Positions 1-12,300 are shown, numbered from the stretch's first letter. The stretch is DNA of 47,119 nucleotides from Tieghemiomyces parasiticus (GCA_027575765.1 JANBPT010000293.1:1-47119), one strand, 5' to 3'. The notes: generated by a model not told the origin, from the sequence alone. A program made the numbers and translations.

Positions 1-749
1 AGGCAGCATGGACTGGATCAGGAAGATTGGGTGACACTAGAAAATAATATCAAGAATAGAGGCAAAGAAGGTTGTGGCACCTATTAACCACACTAAGGCT
101 AATGCTTACCTACACCACTCAAGTGTCTCCAACATTAGTAAACCACCATGCAACTGGCTGCCTGTATTGCAAGAGTCTCCCATGCAACTCCCCACCAACT
201 CAGACTACTAATGCACAAACTTGTTATATGAACCTCTGAGTCCGCCTTGATGAATTTGACCTCCATTTTGTCATATAGTTTCTATACTTGCTTGACAGTG
301 TGTAGCACTTGCCACCAACAGATGGCCCTTACTTCTTTGCCTCAACCCTCCCCACCAGTCAATTTGTTCAGTGGGTGCCAGACCCATTTATAGGCACTGC
401 ACTCTCTATTTCCCCCTTAGCATTCTGCCTACCACAATGTAGTAGAGGGCGGAAATATCATTGTGAGATGGTTTTCACTAGAGACAATATGTAGCTAGCT
501 GTATCCCTGGACCTGGCTTTAGAAAAGCTGTAGTCCTGGTACTATTGTAATGTAGGAAACAGTAAAAGCCCGATTTTTGGAGCACCAATAGAGGTACTCA
601 TTGTAAGTCAATATTGTAAGGTAGCCTACTTACTCCCAGAAATAATGTGCTGGGTGGTCTCCCGCTGCCATTAGTAGTTCTGGTGGGGGTATAGGGAGAG
701 GGATGGTGACCGTGTAGTATGGTCTTAAGTCATCAAGTCGGATGCAGAA
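1..749. other. Unassigned sequence at the left edge
   Basis: No reading frame here looks coding and I recognise no RNA gene. The stretch is AT-rich and poor in CpG, like the transposon-rich region at 28-40 kb, and lies downstream of the left copy of the duplicated gene. It does not resemble the DNA beyond the other repeat arm, so the duplication ends near position 750. Confidence 0.5.
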
Positions 750-2556
750 AATTGCCATTTTTATTGGAAACTAAGCCAAGTAAAACTTGGAGCTGAGTGT
801 GCCGCCTGCTAGGCAAGTCAAAACAGTAAAAGATAATCAATGGGTACACTTTGCCTGATCATTCAAAGGGCAGAGGTCGACTAGATGTCGCCCATGGGCT
901 TGTAGGTAATGTAATAGAGTTTGTCATAGTTGCCAATGTACACTGGCAGATCGTTTCAAAAGTTGGCAGCTAACAAGGGACCATCAGAAACTGGCTCCTT
1001 GCACTGGAGGACGAGGTTCCTCAGCCGGTTGGTGCGTGGTTTCCACCCAAGATACCGGTGAATATGGCTTAGCTGACAGGCGTTGCGCTTCTTGTATATT
1101 GAAAAATGCCAATCCAAGATGTATTCAAGAATGTCGCGCTTGTTGAGATGGTCTGCCACAATGATGGCAATGCTCACATCAGTGGAAATGGTCGCTTGCG
1201 TGTCCCTACTATCAAAAGACTTGTCCATGCTCATGAACAACTTGAGTTTGTCCAACCTGCCCAAGGTGGTCAACGCAACCACCACAGACCAATTTAACAC
1301 GTCTTTGAATTCATATTTGAAAGAATGCCCAATATTGTCAAAGGTTCGCCGCTCAGGCCGCTTTTGGGCCTCCACATAGTAATGCTCTGGGGTGGGATCA
1401 AGTTCTCTCCCAACTAATTCCCCTAATATTTTCTCATTAGAAACTGGGCCATCAAGCATATCAATGAACTGGAGGTGTTGGGTCGGAACTGACAAGCCCT
1501 GGTAGAGCACGTTGACCACTCTGTAGGTGCCAGGAGGGCTTGTGAGGAAGTCCCTCAGCTTGTTCAGCACATCAATGTCACCGGCAATCAGGGCCTGGTT
1601 GGTGGTAGTTCCCTTGTACGTAATGTCACGGAAATTGATCTTACGGGCAGCCTGATTGATCCAGCGCAGTTCAGGGTGGAAGTCACGGATGGCCTTTGGT
1701 AGAAAAGCCTCTCTGTTGCCACTAGTCTGGAGGTAATGCGTAATTGCCATCCTGTAGGCCTCATGGTCATTGTTTTCCACCATTGTGATGCCTTCCACAC
1801 CCTCCTCAGATATGAGCAGGTCAGTTGAGTGACACATGTTCCCAATCTGATTGTATATGTTTCCAATTGGACTAACACCAAGCTCTCAAAGGTGCTTTAT
1901 AAGGAGGTGGTGGTAAACAAAAGTCTCCACCAGTCCTTTGGCACAGGGCTGGATTGTTGTACTTACATACTCCTTAAGCATTAGGATATCATCCTCATGG
2001 TATACCTCATCAAAGTAGGTGTCACAGAGGGTCAGGTGGTCCTGCACTCTGAGGAATTCCTGCTTGAGCATCTCATTGCTGGGTTGGTCCTTGAGAGGTT
2101 CAAGACCTTTTGCATTTTGCTCCACCTTCAGCCAGTTCCAGGTGGCCTCAATGGCCGCGGTGTTGCCAGCAAGGGTGTCCGGGTGGCCAGTACCCAAGAT
2201 TATTTCGTCAGTTTCAATTTCGGCTTCTGATTGTTCAGAGTAAGATGTACAAACCTCATCCCTGAGTAACCACGGACGGCCGGGGTCCATGAAGTAAGAT
2301 CTGAGCTGATCAAATTCCTAAGTATAAGGTGACTGGATGGTAAGGGCCAAATTATAGGTAGGAAGGGGAAATGTAGTGCACAAACCATATGGGAATAATT
2401 AGTCAAGGGAGGTTACCCAGGCCATTCACTGGCTCTCTATAGCACTTGTGGATGCTATACCATGTGGTGGTGCAGCGCCAGGTGCTCAATAGCTACGTGG
2501 CCCGCAGCGCCAGGGTGAGGTGATTTCCTTCTACCTGTCTCGGCTAACGGAAGGGG
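750..2556 (-). repeat. Left arm of ~1.8 kb inverted repeat
   Basis: Read on the minus strand, this segment matches 36008-37814 on the plus strand almost base for base. Matching stretches include both exons of the ankyrin-like gene, the putative intron, the 3' untranslated region and an AATAAA-like signal (complement at 760-765). Both arms are about 1807 bp by my junction estimate. At the inner junction the match falls from near identity to patchy similarity around 2545-2556. At the outer junction it stops abruptly after a shared ATGGCAATT. Confidence 0.9.
956..2290 (-). CDS. Ankyrin-like family protein, left copy (two exons)
   Basis: I do not recognise this family by name. Proposed exons are 1967-2290 and 956-1846, joined by a 120-nt phase-0 intron (1847-1966) that starts GTAAGT and ends CAATCAG. 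Removing it takes out an in-frame TGA and gives about 402 residues. The second exon has helix-turn-helix segments reminiscent of degenerate ankyrin repeats, such as ALTTLGRLDKLKLFM and the hydrophobic run SIAIIVADHLNKRDILEYIL. The N-terminal part is acidic, with no signal peptide or membrane segment. A near-identical copy lies in inverted orientation at 36274-37608, and a small F-box-like ORF lies upstream at 2632-2826, so this may be the body of a longer gene. The alternative reading is a pseudogene with TGA codons at about residues 135 and 445 of a longer frame. The frame is surely real; whether it is expressed is open. Confidence 0.6.
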
Positions 2557-2631
2557 GAAATGGCCGGAGCCACCTACCTTTTGCAGGATTATAATGGGCA
2601 TTACTACCGCATAACCGGGCTTGGTTTTGGA

Positions 2632-2826
2632 TTAGCTTTCAGACTTAGATTTATCCAACGCTTGAATACGCTGCTGATCGACCAACGGGACATATTGTAC
2701 AATATTTCCAAGAGTTTCGTTAGGCAAGATCAGTAAACTCAACTGCGTCGGTTTGTTATTTTGGCCTGCAGCGCGGGACTGCTGCAGCATTAAGGCCCCG
2801 AAGGCGAAGAAAAGGGCGGACCTCAT
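2632..2826 (-). CDS. Small putative secreted protein with F-box-like motif
   Basis: The 64-residue ORF begins MRSALFFAFGALMLQQS, which looks like a signal peptide: Arg at position 2, then a hydrophobic run, then small residues. A motif LPNETLGNIVQYVPLVDQQR follows, resembling the start of an F-box (LPxEILxxI...). I start at the ATG at 2826; the frame is open further upstream but without an ATG. It ends on TAA at 2632-2634. Downstream on the same strand lies the ankyrin-like gene (2290-956), so this may be the first exon of a longer F-box/ankyrin gene. A diverged, stop-containing version occupies the equivalent place beside the right repeat arm (35759-36000), which supports a real gene module. 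An F-box in a secreted protein would be odd; the hydrophobic start could instead be a membrane anchor. Confidence 0.4.
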   Translation of the reverse strand: MRSALFFAFGALMLQQSRAAGQNNKPTQLSLLILPNETLGNIVQYVPLVDQQRIQALDKSKSES

Positions 2827-5800
2827 GCTAACGTGACGGGAGGGCGTGGTGGGCAGATTGGAAACCAAAACAGCCTACCGAGAAAATAGAGTTGCAAGGG
2901 AGCGAGAGTCAGACGACAGGTAGGATGGGCAAGCTGGATTGACTGGTGTGGATGTGGATGGGCGGTCAGCTAGACCGTGAGACTAGCTCGTCTATTATAT
3001 AAAACCACTGGCGAGAGCAAGAGGGGAGGGCATGGTGGGTGGGGGGCACTTTCGCAGGCACAAGCGAAGGGGGAGGGGGGGGGGTGCAACTCTGGTCGGT
3101 AGGATTGGGCGAGGTGGTTGATCCACAGTGCCTACTTGTATTACCTCACCATCCTCTCGGTGCGCCTCATTTCGTTTATACTGTAGGGAGTCCATTCACC
3201 CAATACTCCGGATACCGCCTGCCCTATCTTCTTTAATCATTTGCTTGTGGCCATGACGCATTTCCCAGAGGGGCTTCGGGCCGGCGAGTCTGACGGGAGA
3301 GTCCTTCGTTTCATGACTCCAGGCTAGTACAACGCTAATGACAAATGGGGCACCCCAGGTTTCTCCGAGGAGAGATAACGGTGGGGGCGGTGGTGATAAA
3401 TCACTCGCTTTAGTTTTAACCGGACATCCGAGGCCTTATACCTTTGAAATAAACTAAAAAGGGTCAGGGGATAGTGAACCAAAGGTTCCAAGCAGACCTG
3501 GTCCCCGTAAACTAAATCCGGGCACCCATAAAGAGAGAGAAAGGGGATATGGGAGGGAACAAGAGAGCAGCAGTGTTGTAGCAGACCAATACTATCAACC
3601 CACAGAAAATGGGGACCAATGCATTCTTTTCCCAACTCCCGCGTGCATCACCATGTACCACATGGTTGGAAACGGAGACTGGTCACTACACGGCAGCACA
3701 CCTTGTGATGAGTAGTACCGTCGATGAACATTTGCGCCAAACGTTGGACGGTGGCTAGTTGTAAAAATCGAGAATGCTACAGCTATGGTGTCTGATGTGG
3801 TGCTCATAAACCATGACCACCCTCCCCTATCCTTTCCACACTTATCAGTCCGCCGAGCTGCACAGGGGCTTTGCGGCGGTCACAGTAGTGGTTGACTGGA
3901 GACTGCTGTACGTTAATGACCACATTTACGACCAAACAGGTTTTATAGCACTCATAGCAATAACCTAATATCTGAGGTCCAAGATGATTAGTCAACCGTG
4001 ACGTCTAATCATCGCAGTCGCTTTTCCTCTCCCTCCACCGTATCGAGGAATCTCGTTTCCTTTTCCAATCTTCCGGTATACGTGTATCTGAAATGCCCTA
4101 TTGTTAATGATGGCTTCGTGCCGATAGGGTTGAGGCTCCTTTATAGCCTGCGTGGTAGTTATGAACCCGGGAGGCAAGGTGTCTATTAAATAAAGCTAGT
4201 GGTACAAGTAAAAGTGTGGTGTAACGATATGTCATCTCTTCTGATTTGGTAGTCCTCACCAAGCGGTATATACCCGCTGATCCGGAGCTACTTGGCCGTG
4301 ACAGGCCGCGGATACGAAGGAGATATTGTGTGGTTGTCCGTTGGGAGGCCATGAGTCATGGACAGGGGGAAGGATAGGTGGGAAAATGGTGGTGTAGCAG
4401 CTGACTCCGAGTAGGGCGGCAAGGGTTGAGCCAAGCATGGTTTTCACACTAGCAAATGCAATAAACTGATGTAAACAGTACATCAATTTTGATAGTAAGG
4501 AATCATCCCGAGGTGTGGTTGGGGGGCTGTTTCTTTAGAAGGGGGTTTGCTAGGTTCTAATGAGAAACGTCTGCCATTCCTTGCTCCTCGGATGAAGCCG
4601 GGGGGGTTCTCCTATCATAGCTGCTAGTTGGTCGGCCCGGGTAGGGCCGTCCACCAGGTAGTGGCAATTTGTGATCCCCGCCTCATCTGGTGACAAAGTA
4701 AGCAAGCAGTTGTATCAGAAAAGAGCAATGGCTGCTGAAAATCAATCAGATGGCAAAATAAGGGTACTTGGAGGTGATTCATGAGTGCCATTTCGGTTAT
4801 TACTTGGATATTTGTTTTGGGTACAACCGCTTTGCTGCCTTGTGTATTGCTAGATTTCATCCATAGCGCCAGTGCCCGGGGTCTCAAGCTATGACTGTAG
4901 CGAGGATTTTTAAGTATCTATGCGATGTAATTGCTTTTTTTTTCTGATTTAGGCTACGCTGTAAGGAATTAGATGATATTTTTTCCGAGGGAGGATGTGT
5001 GCAATTATTTGAAGGCTTGGAGCGATAGACCACCCTGCAAAGGTGGCAGAGCCGAGACTATGCCCAATCCTTCGGTCAGTGGGGCCATGGCTTCCTGCCC
5101 AGTGACCCTTCTCAAACATTACGGGGTCTTTTTCTTTCTTTGATGGTGGTAGCTCTGATGCTAAAACTCCCGGAGTGTTAAGCACACCGTCGGAATACAA
5201 CATGGCACTTGTAGAGGTCATCGTCACCGTATTGGCTGTCCAAGACTAAAATGTAGGGTTTAGCAGCGGTTCCCATAAACCACTATTGGGAGCTTTGAGC
5301 CTACCAGTGCGGATGATTACCCGCCACACCTTCCTCTCCGCATTTGTTTGCTTGTCACGTCTGCCATCTCCACCCATGTTCGATATCACGCTTTCAATTG
5401 CTACTTAGGGCTGTTGTCGCACCTTCCCGTTATATCTATACATGTCTGGCCCGTACAGCTATATACATGCATCCTTGAGCGTTTTTCTACCAGTATCATG
5501 CTCATACCACCCACACCCGGAAACCCAGACTATACCAACCCAGGCGTCTATGGCCCGCTTTGACTCCTCCTCCGGTTTAGCACTTTGCTTTCCTTGTATT
5601 GCTCGACAGCACATACCAACCGCCACCTTCCGACGGCCTGCCGCCTCTCTTGGCAAACCTCTCGCACCCACCCCTACTCGCCCGATTGGTTCCCATCCAT
5701 TTTATAGGCACCACACGATCCTCTGTGGGGAATTATGAGTGGACTGTCGCCAAAAATAAATAAATTTACAAACGTGTTATTTATGATGCACTTTGGGGTA

Positions 5801-6028
5801 GCCGGGCCGGTAAGTTACAATGAACCATTCGAAAGCGGTCTGCCATAGGGCTCCAACGTTATATTTCAAGATGTATATTACGGTAAGAGACACAGGGAAT
5901 GGGTCGGCTTGGGGAAACGGACGAGGCGGAACTAGGCAGGAAAATTGGGACGGTGGAAATAGAGGTTGAGAGTTTGAAATACAAGAGGTGATATAAAGAG
6001 AGCAAGAAAATACAGTGAGCATACTCCT
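2827..6028. other. Mostly unassigned 3.2 kb region
   Basis: No gene can be drawn with confidence. It contains a 10-base G run at 3075-3084 and several short frames of ordinary composition. The best coding candidate is the minus-strand cluster at 3595-4486, listed separately. The part from 4487 to 6028 shows nothing I can support apart from being downstream of the gene that ends at 6029. Confidence 0.4.
3595..4486 (-). other. Possible small secreted-protein gene, exons unresolved
   Basis: Three successive minus-strand frames could be exons of one gene. The first (4256-4486) has a signal-peptide-like stretch MLGSTLAALLGVSCYTT. The second (3992-4177) contains EPQPYRHEAIINNRAF and IGKGNEIPRYGGGRGK. 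The third (3595-3807) ends in a Gly/His-rich stretch. A possible 3' splice site (tttaatag) lies before the second block. The order of a His, a Glu and an Arg in these blocks faintly recalls guanyl-specific (N1/T1) ribonucleases, but the resemblance is too weak to assign. All of it could be chance. Confidence 0.2.
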
Positions 6029-7574
6029 CTAATCAATGAGAATCTCGTGCACATTCATGTCTTCGGTGCCGGCAGTCCACAGCACGGTGTATTCGGGCGG
6101 AAGAGAGGCATTTGGAGTAGTATATGGTTGATAACCAACTCGCATACCGCGCTGGCGGCGCAGGGCGCGCGAAGAGGAAGAGGAGGAGGAGGGCGACGAC
6201 GACTGAGAGCCCTGGGGGTAATCGTAGTGTGTCGATGTCGCCAGGGGTGAGGGTGCCGAAGCGGAGGAGGAATAGGACGATGCCTGCTGGGGCCCGACTT
6301 CATCGTCGCTATCGTCGTCGTTGTCGTCAGCTATTGCTCTTTCCAGACGGCAATAGTTGGTCCAGTGGCGGTAGTGTGGCGAGTAAGGCGAAATAAAGGC
6401 CTCGTGGTTCCAGATGAAGTTATTGGACCGCAACGGAATCAGTACCGATGAGCGGTCGCACTCGTTGACCAGCTCAAGGTAGAAGGAGTCGTCAGGGCGG
6501 GCAGCCTCGTTTGGTAGCAGGATAGCTGGCGGAGAGGGCTTACGGCAGGCTGCCTGCTAACGTCGAAGCAAAACCAAAGGAAGAGATAATAATAAACCGG
6601 GAGGATCACGATTAGTCGCTAGCTTTGATTTGATACGGTTGGCTGGTAGCAGCAGAGGAGGTATGCGGCTCCGAGGAGAGCCAAGCCCAAGGGCAGTGCC
6701 TAGGCCCTCTGGTCCACCGGGCACAAGGATTTTGACACAGCCTGTAATACCATGTCGCGTACGGACTAGAGAATAAAGAGGGAAGAATCCACTTCGCCCG
6801 CAAACTGGGGGTTCCGGGACCATTGTAACCCAGCCCTTCCCGGCCAACATGATGTTGCGGACGCGGGTGGGCAGGGCCATATGGCCCGCATTTCACCGAC
6901 CGTGTAGGTCTCCCCCCCCCTCCAGAGCCTTGGCGATATGTCCCGTCACATCACCCAAGGGCCGGATCGACCCTGGCATCTCCTCTCTTCGCTCTTTCTT
7001 CACGGCCGAGGGGATGCGGGACAGCTGAAAGGCGTGGCGCAAGGCACCATGGTAGGTCAGGAGACGGGATGATAATCCAGTTCGTCAATCCCACACAGCT
7101 CCACTATCCCTCTCTCCCACCTGAAGCCCCTCCGCCTCGTCCACGACTTCTCAACCATAACCGTCCGTCGCTTACCTTGCCCAAACGCTTGGCCGACAGC
7201 TTCGAGGTCTTAGCGATCCCCACCGAGTCATCATGGCTGGTATTACATCCAGTCCCGTCCCAACTCTCCATCGACCCGGCGCCTTCATCTGGCGCATACA
7301 CGGCCTCGGTTTCTGCTGCTTCTTCAGCGCCACTGTCATTGTCGTGCGGGCACTCCGAGACCGCAGCGTTGTAGGTGGAGTCAGAGGTGGCGGAGAGCCA
7401 ACGACGGCGGGCACGCAGAGACGTTGGCGGCTTCATAGGACTGAAACGAAACTTGGGGAACGGCGAGGCCGGAGACGTCGACAGAATAGTGTTGGCCCGC
7501 GGGCGTGGCTGCGGTCCACCCGCCACCGTTCCGGGAATGTAAGGCGGGGAGTGGCGAGAGTCGGAGGAAGCCAT
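6029..7574 (-). CDS. Unrecognised multi-exon gene, middle exons unresolved
   Basis: Exon 1 (7176-7574, 133 codons) starts MASSDSRHSPPY and is rich in Ser, Pro and Arg, with an acidic patch near its end. The intron 7025-7175 has GTAAGC and ...CCTTTCAG ends and is phase 0, and exon 2 continues LSRIPSAVKKERREEMPGSI from 7024. The last exon starts near 6550 and runs to TAG at 6029-6031. It includes SFYLELVNECDRSS and SNNFIWNHEAFISPYSPHYR, then an acidic D/E run and a Ser tract. Between about 6896 and 6560 all three frames have protein-like pieces and stops. One piece, PLGLALLGAAYLLCC, would be a membrane helix; a branch-like CTAAT and a pyrimidine tract before TTAG or GCAG mark the last 3' splice site. 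I do not know the family. Start and end exons are fairly secure; the middle is not. Confidence 0.5.
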
Positions 7575-9390
7575 AGTAGCTTGATTAGACGCTACGAAAG
7601 GGCAAGGTGGTGGGGGGTCGCAAGGTGATACTGGTGGTGGAGCTGTTGAGTTGGTAAGCGAAGGACCCGTAAAGCGGAAGCTGAATAAGCGGGCAGGCCT
7701 AGAAGGGCTGCTAAACCCCTGGAAAGTTTGGAGGCACGACAGCGGGTGGAGTGCCGAAGTGGCAAATGAACTAACGGGCTTAGGGCCCACTTGTGGGATG
7801 AGGAGGTACGGGGTTAGGTAGTTGTGGATAGCGAAGGGCGGTTGGGTAAGGTGAAAGGGTGGGGTGTCTAAGCAAGACCTCAAGGAGAAAGCCAGGTGGT
7901 TCCAAGGGAAGTAGAGGGGACGCTCAGGAAAGGTAGTCCAAAGTAGAGAATGCAGGCCACCGGGTCAGCTGCGGCGCTCATTCCCTGTCGAGGGTGTGAG
8001 AGGGGGTGAGAGAAAGGGTGTGTGCTTTTGGCTATGAGCCTCGGCATGACCGAGGGGCGGGCTGTTGGCGAATGAGAGCCAGAGTGAATAGGAGAGGCCG
8101 GCTGGCGACAACGCGTGCACAGGTATGAGAGGAGTGGGGGAAAGGGTGCTGGTAATGGCAGGTAGGAAAGGAGGGAGGGGAGGAACGATTTGTGCTGCAG
8201 CGTGTATATGATCACAGGCGAATGGCCTGCGGGTGAATCACCAAAAAAGGGGGATCCGGCCGGGTAAAGTTAAGCACCAGCGGCCGCAAGGACGAGAGGT
8301 AAGGGATCCCACGGCCATCCACACCGATTCCTACTTTGACTACCTGTCGAGCTGAATAGCCTAATGCCTCACGTAGGTGGCCGCCAGGCTCTCTCCCTCG
8401 CCTACCCCCTTGGAACGTCTAAATCGGCAGACCCTGTCAGTGACTGCCTTAATCCCACAAATGACAGGGATTCGCTTGATAGGCCGTACACCATGTCTAG
8501 TTGAACCGGGTATCGGCTTCAGGGGGAAGGGGAAGTTGATGGTGATTCGCTCGATAGTACAATCTAACGTCGCTGTGCATGCTAGCAGCTCGCAAGTGAT
8601 AAGGGACCGGCGAAACTAGGCTGAAGGCTCAGTAGTCTCAGCGTATCCAGGCTGGGGATATGAAATAGTGTGCGCGTATCAGTCGCACAGGCCAGCCCAG
8701 TGACCCCCCCTCTCACCAGACGTACAGGGCTTACGGGCTGTTCGGCAAGGCGTTACCGTCATTGCATCCCACGATGCGCCCTACTCTAGCCGATCAGCTC
8801 GGCTCATAGTGAGAGGGGGGAGGGTTGACAGAAGAACTGGTGAAGCTGAACCTGCCACCTTTATGCAATGGCCTCACCGATGGTATATTACTTGTAATCC
8901 TCAATACACGCGCTCAATATTCTAAAAATAACCACGCCAGCCCCCAATTATGCAGAGGCACCCAATTACTTTATTGCCTCTTCCGGACGTTTGAAGTCGA
9001 AAGCAGCATTCAAGAACCAAGCACCAATGAACCAGACGCTTGACGGCGCATTGAAAGCCGTACGAGCGGAGAACAGGGAAAAAGACCGCAATATAGCTTT
9101 GATTGCCACGACGAAAAAAAGCGACTCGGTTTCGGCATGCAGTCCTCTTCCCGTGTGGAAGATATTAGGTATGAAGTAATAGAATGTAGGCGCGCGCGAG
9201 CGAGTGCAATAGAAAGATGAAGGGAGAGAGGAGGGTAATAATGAGGCCGAGGAAGAAATGAAAAGCAAGTAATGGAGTGAACGGTTGAAAGATGAATGGG
9301 ATGGGGAGGGAGAAACACCAGTGTAATGAGTAGAAGATTTCAAAAGGATTATAAAAAAAAATGATAATGAGGTGTGAACCGGGTCCTCGC
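7575..9390. other. Intergenic region between two minus-strand genes
   Basis: This is upstream of the gene at 6029-7574 and downstream of the kinase. A minus-strand frame is open from 7883 into exon 1 of that gene (through 7574) and is Pro/Ser-rich; it is more likely 5' leader than protein. A short stretch near 8252-8280 faintly resembles the start of a 5S rRNA but does not continue. Nothing else is supported. Confidence 0.5.
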
Positions 9391-12300
9391 CTACTGGGTG
9401 GCCGGGGCCTCGGTCGGCGTGGCATTCCCGTTCCCATTACCGCGGTTCCGGGTGAGTAAGAATGAAGCGTTCTTGATGGTTGACACGATAGACGTCGAAT
9501 GGGCACGCGACCGGCCGGTCCGTCCGGCCGACGGCTGGGGCTTGGCGCCCCGCTCCTTGTCTGCTTCGGTTAGAGCCGGCCTGGCTGCCTTTTGTTTCAT
9601 CGGGGGCGTCTGATGTTGGTCGGGCTTGGCCGGTTGCGTCACCTCACTGGCCAACGGGGACGGTGTCTGGGACTCATGACCGTTGACATGTGAGGACCCC
9701 GCCGACGACGTATCAGAGGCGGACGACTCAGAATCGTCAGATTTATCCGTCGATCGGGTCACCGAATGCAGGCTCGGGGTCAGGGTAGCTCGGGTTGAAC
9801 TCAAGAAGTTGGTGGCCGAGTGGGTAGACATGGAGTGACGGCGGTGGTTCGGGTAAACTGAAGACGAGGAGGCCGGCGGGCGGTAGTACGGGTATTCATC
9901 TGTGGTGTTGTCGGCGGTATCCGTCGCCAGTGTGGAGGGGGGCGCTGCCGAAGTCGGCCGGTAGTGGTAATCCGCGCCCGCTACCGAGATCGAAGGGGAA
10001 ATGGCGGTCAAAATCGGCGTGAGCGGAGGCAGGTCGCCATCCCTACGCCCACGGCGTACGGTGGCTGTGGTTTGGGTTGGATTGCCCGACACTTTGCGCT
10101 TGGAACGACCACTAGCGGACTCCTTGCGATCGCCCTGTTTCGCTTCCTTCAGGGGAGAGGGGGCGGTCGTGGCAGCGGCGGCTTCAGCCTTGGTCCGGTC
10201 GGAGCGGGACTTGATGGCTTTCGGTTTGTCGGATCCACTGGGACCAAAGATCTCCTTGAGACTGGGAGCGTGCTTGGCGTCCGTGCTACTGCGGGCCATG
10301 AAGCGACCGACCCCCGTATTGGCGGAGAAGAGGTGGGATGGGTGAAAGATTGATCCGCGCTTATTCGACCGGGTGCCGGCCGCGGTAGTACTGTCCGCGT
10401 CCGACGAGACGGCGGCGACGGTCTGCCGCTTTCCAAAGGTCACACTAGCGCGGCTGGGTGGGGCAGTCGCCTCGTTTAAAGTGCGGGTCGCAGCGGCCCC
10501 CGCGGCACCGCCCACCGTTTTGAACGGCGCGTCCCGCTTGCTTGGGGTGAGGGCGTCGCCAGCGGGATGAGCCACTGGATCAGTGGTGCCATTACGGCCG
10601 GATAGATCGAGACGCTTGAAAAACTCGTTGTAAAGAAACTTATAGGACCAGATATTGCCGCGCTGACGCCGCACTCGGACGGTGAGGAGGTGAGGGAGGT
10701 TCTTGAGCTTACAAATATCGATTGTGAGCCGGACTTCGCCGCCCGCGTCCACGTATAGCTCGCCATACACCGGTTCGGCTCGCTCGGTGATAGTGCGGAG
10801 CGCGACCGACCGCGGCGACTCCCCGGAATGCACTGACAGGTGGTCACGGGACTGGTTAAGCAGGGAATGGACGGATGAATCATGTGAGGACCGCGGCCCG
10901 GCCGTTGCCGTCGCTGCCAATGCTGCTGAGGCGGCTGCGGAAGACGATTGCGACACATTGCGCTGGGATGCGGCAGAGACGGTGCCGGTGGACTGGTTGC
11001 GGCGGTGGTCTGGGATCGGATCGTGGGAGGCTCGGGTGGTCTGCAGACGGTCGAGTGAGGAGTGCGGGGAAGACACCCGGTTGGTGGGGGCGGTGTGGGA
11101 CTCGGCGGATGACCGCTTAGCCAGGGCCGCAGTAGAAATTCCCTTGGCGGCCCCGGGGGGAGCGGACCGGGATGGACTGTGTTGTCCGAACGGTAGGAAT
11201 CGCATAAAGGCGCTCTGTCGCTTAGGCCGGCCGGTAGTGGCTGCCACTGCGGTGGGGGGCAGCCCCGCGGAACCCGGCGGGGTCTGGTTACGCGACAAGT
11301 CCATACTGGCGCGCGAGGTCGGAGTGGGGTCAACCCCGTGGCGCGGCAGGTCGGCCCTAGATTCGGAGGCCAGTGAAGTGGTCTTGCTGTGGCCGATCGC
11401 TTGGGTGAGACGGCTGAACACCCCGTGGGAACTGGTAAGGTTCGTGACCCGCGTGTGGCTGATACTAGGCCGGGAGGCTGCCCCGGCGGCAGCGGCCTCG
11501 GAGGCCGCCGTAGCGGGGGCCTGGGGCCCGCCGCGGGCCGGGCGGATGCACTTGAGCTTGTAATCGGTCTCCTTGTAGACCTCGAGGCCCATGCTGAAGG
11601 CGGTCCGCTTGACCATCTGGAAGATCTCGTCGGGAGTCTGGGTAGTGAGCGAGTCTTGGTCGACAGCACCGCGGTGCAAACGGAGGCGAGGGTTGTCCTC
11701 GGATACGTCGGTCTTGCGTGCCGTACTGGGAAGCTGGTCACCACTGATGGCGGCGGCAGGGTTCTCAGAGACGGTCTCGTCGCTCCGGGATGGGGCGTGG
11801 GCCTTGCGACGCAGCCAGTCCACTACACGGCGAGCCGGATTGGCGGAGGCTGGCCGGTCGGAGCCATCCACGTCGGCCGACTCCTGCAGCGGGGACAGGG
11901 CGGCGAGCGACGTGCCGGTGACGAGGACGCTGTGGGCCTTACGCCGCTTGGCTTGGAATGCAGTGGGGGAGGTTTCGGCGGGCTTATCCAGCGGGACTTC
12001 GATAATCTCCACCTCGGGCTTGCGATCGTCCGTGGGCCCCGGGGTGGTGACTACATCGCCAAGCGAGGCGGCCGAATCAGTAGTCGCGTTCTCACGAGCA
12101 TGGGCGGCGGGGACTTCGGCAGCCGGCTGCTCCTGGGACTCAGCAAGCTGGGGGGTGTGGTCGATATTAGGAATCTCGTGCGGATCGAGCGGACTATCGG
12201 CGCGCACAGACTCGGGCGTCGCCAGCGACTCAGACACATCCGGCAACGGAGGAGAAGCAGGCTGAATTTCATCAGATACAGCCGATCGGATCTCCGGATT

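Noticed and set aside
8252..8280. Similarity to the start of 5S rRNA (GGATCC...AAGTTAAGCACC)
   Set aside because: The following sequence does not contain the remaining conserved 5S segments and cannot fold as one by eye.
10476..11744. Long Pro/Arg-rich frame on the minus strand inside the kinase gene
   Set aside because: It overlaps the verified kinase frame on the same strand and is caused by the high GC of the low-complexity region; no family motif is visible.
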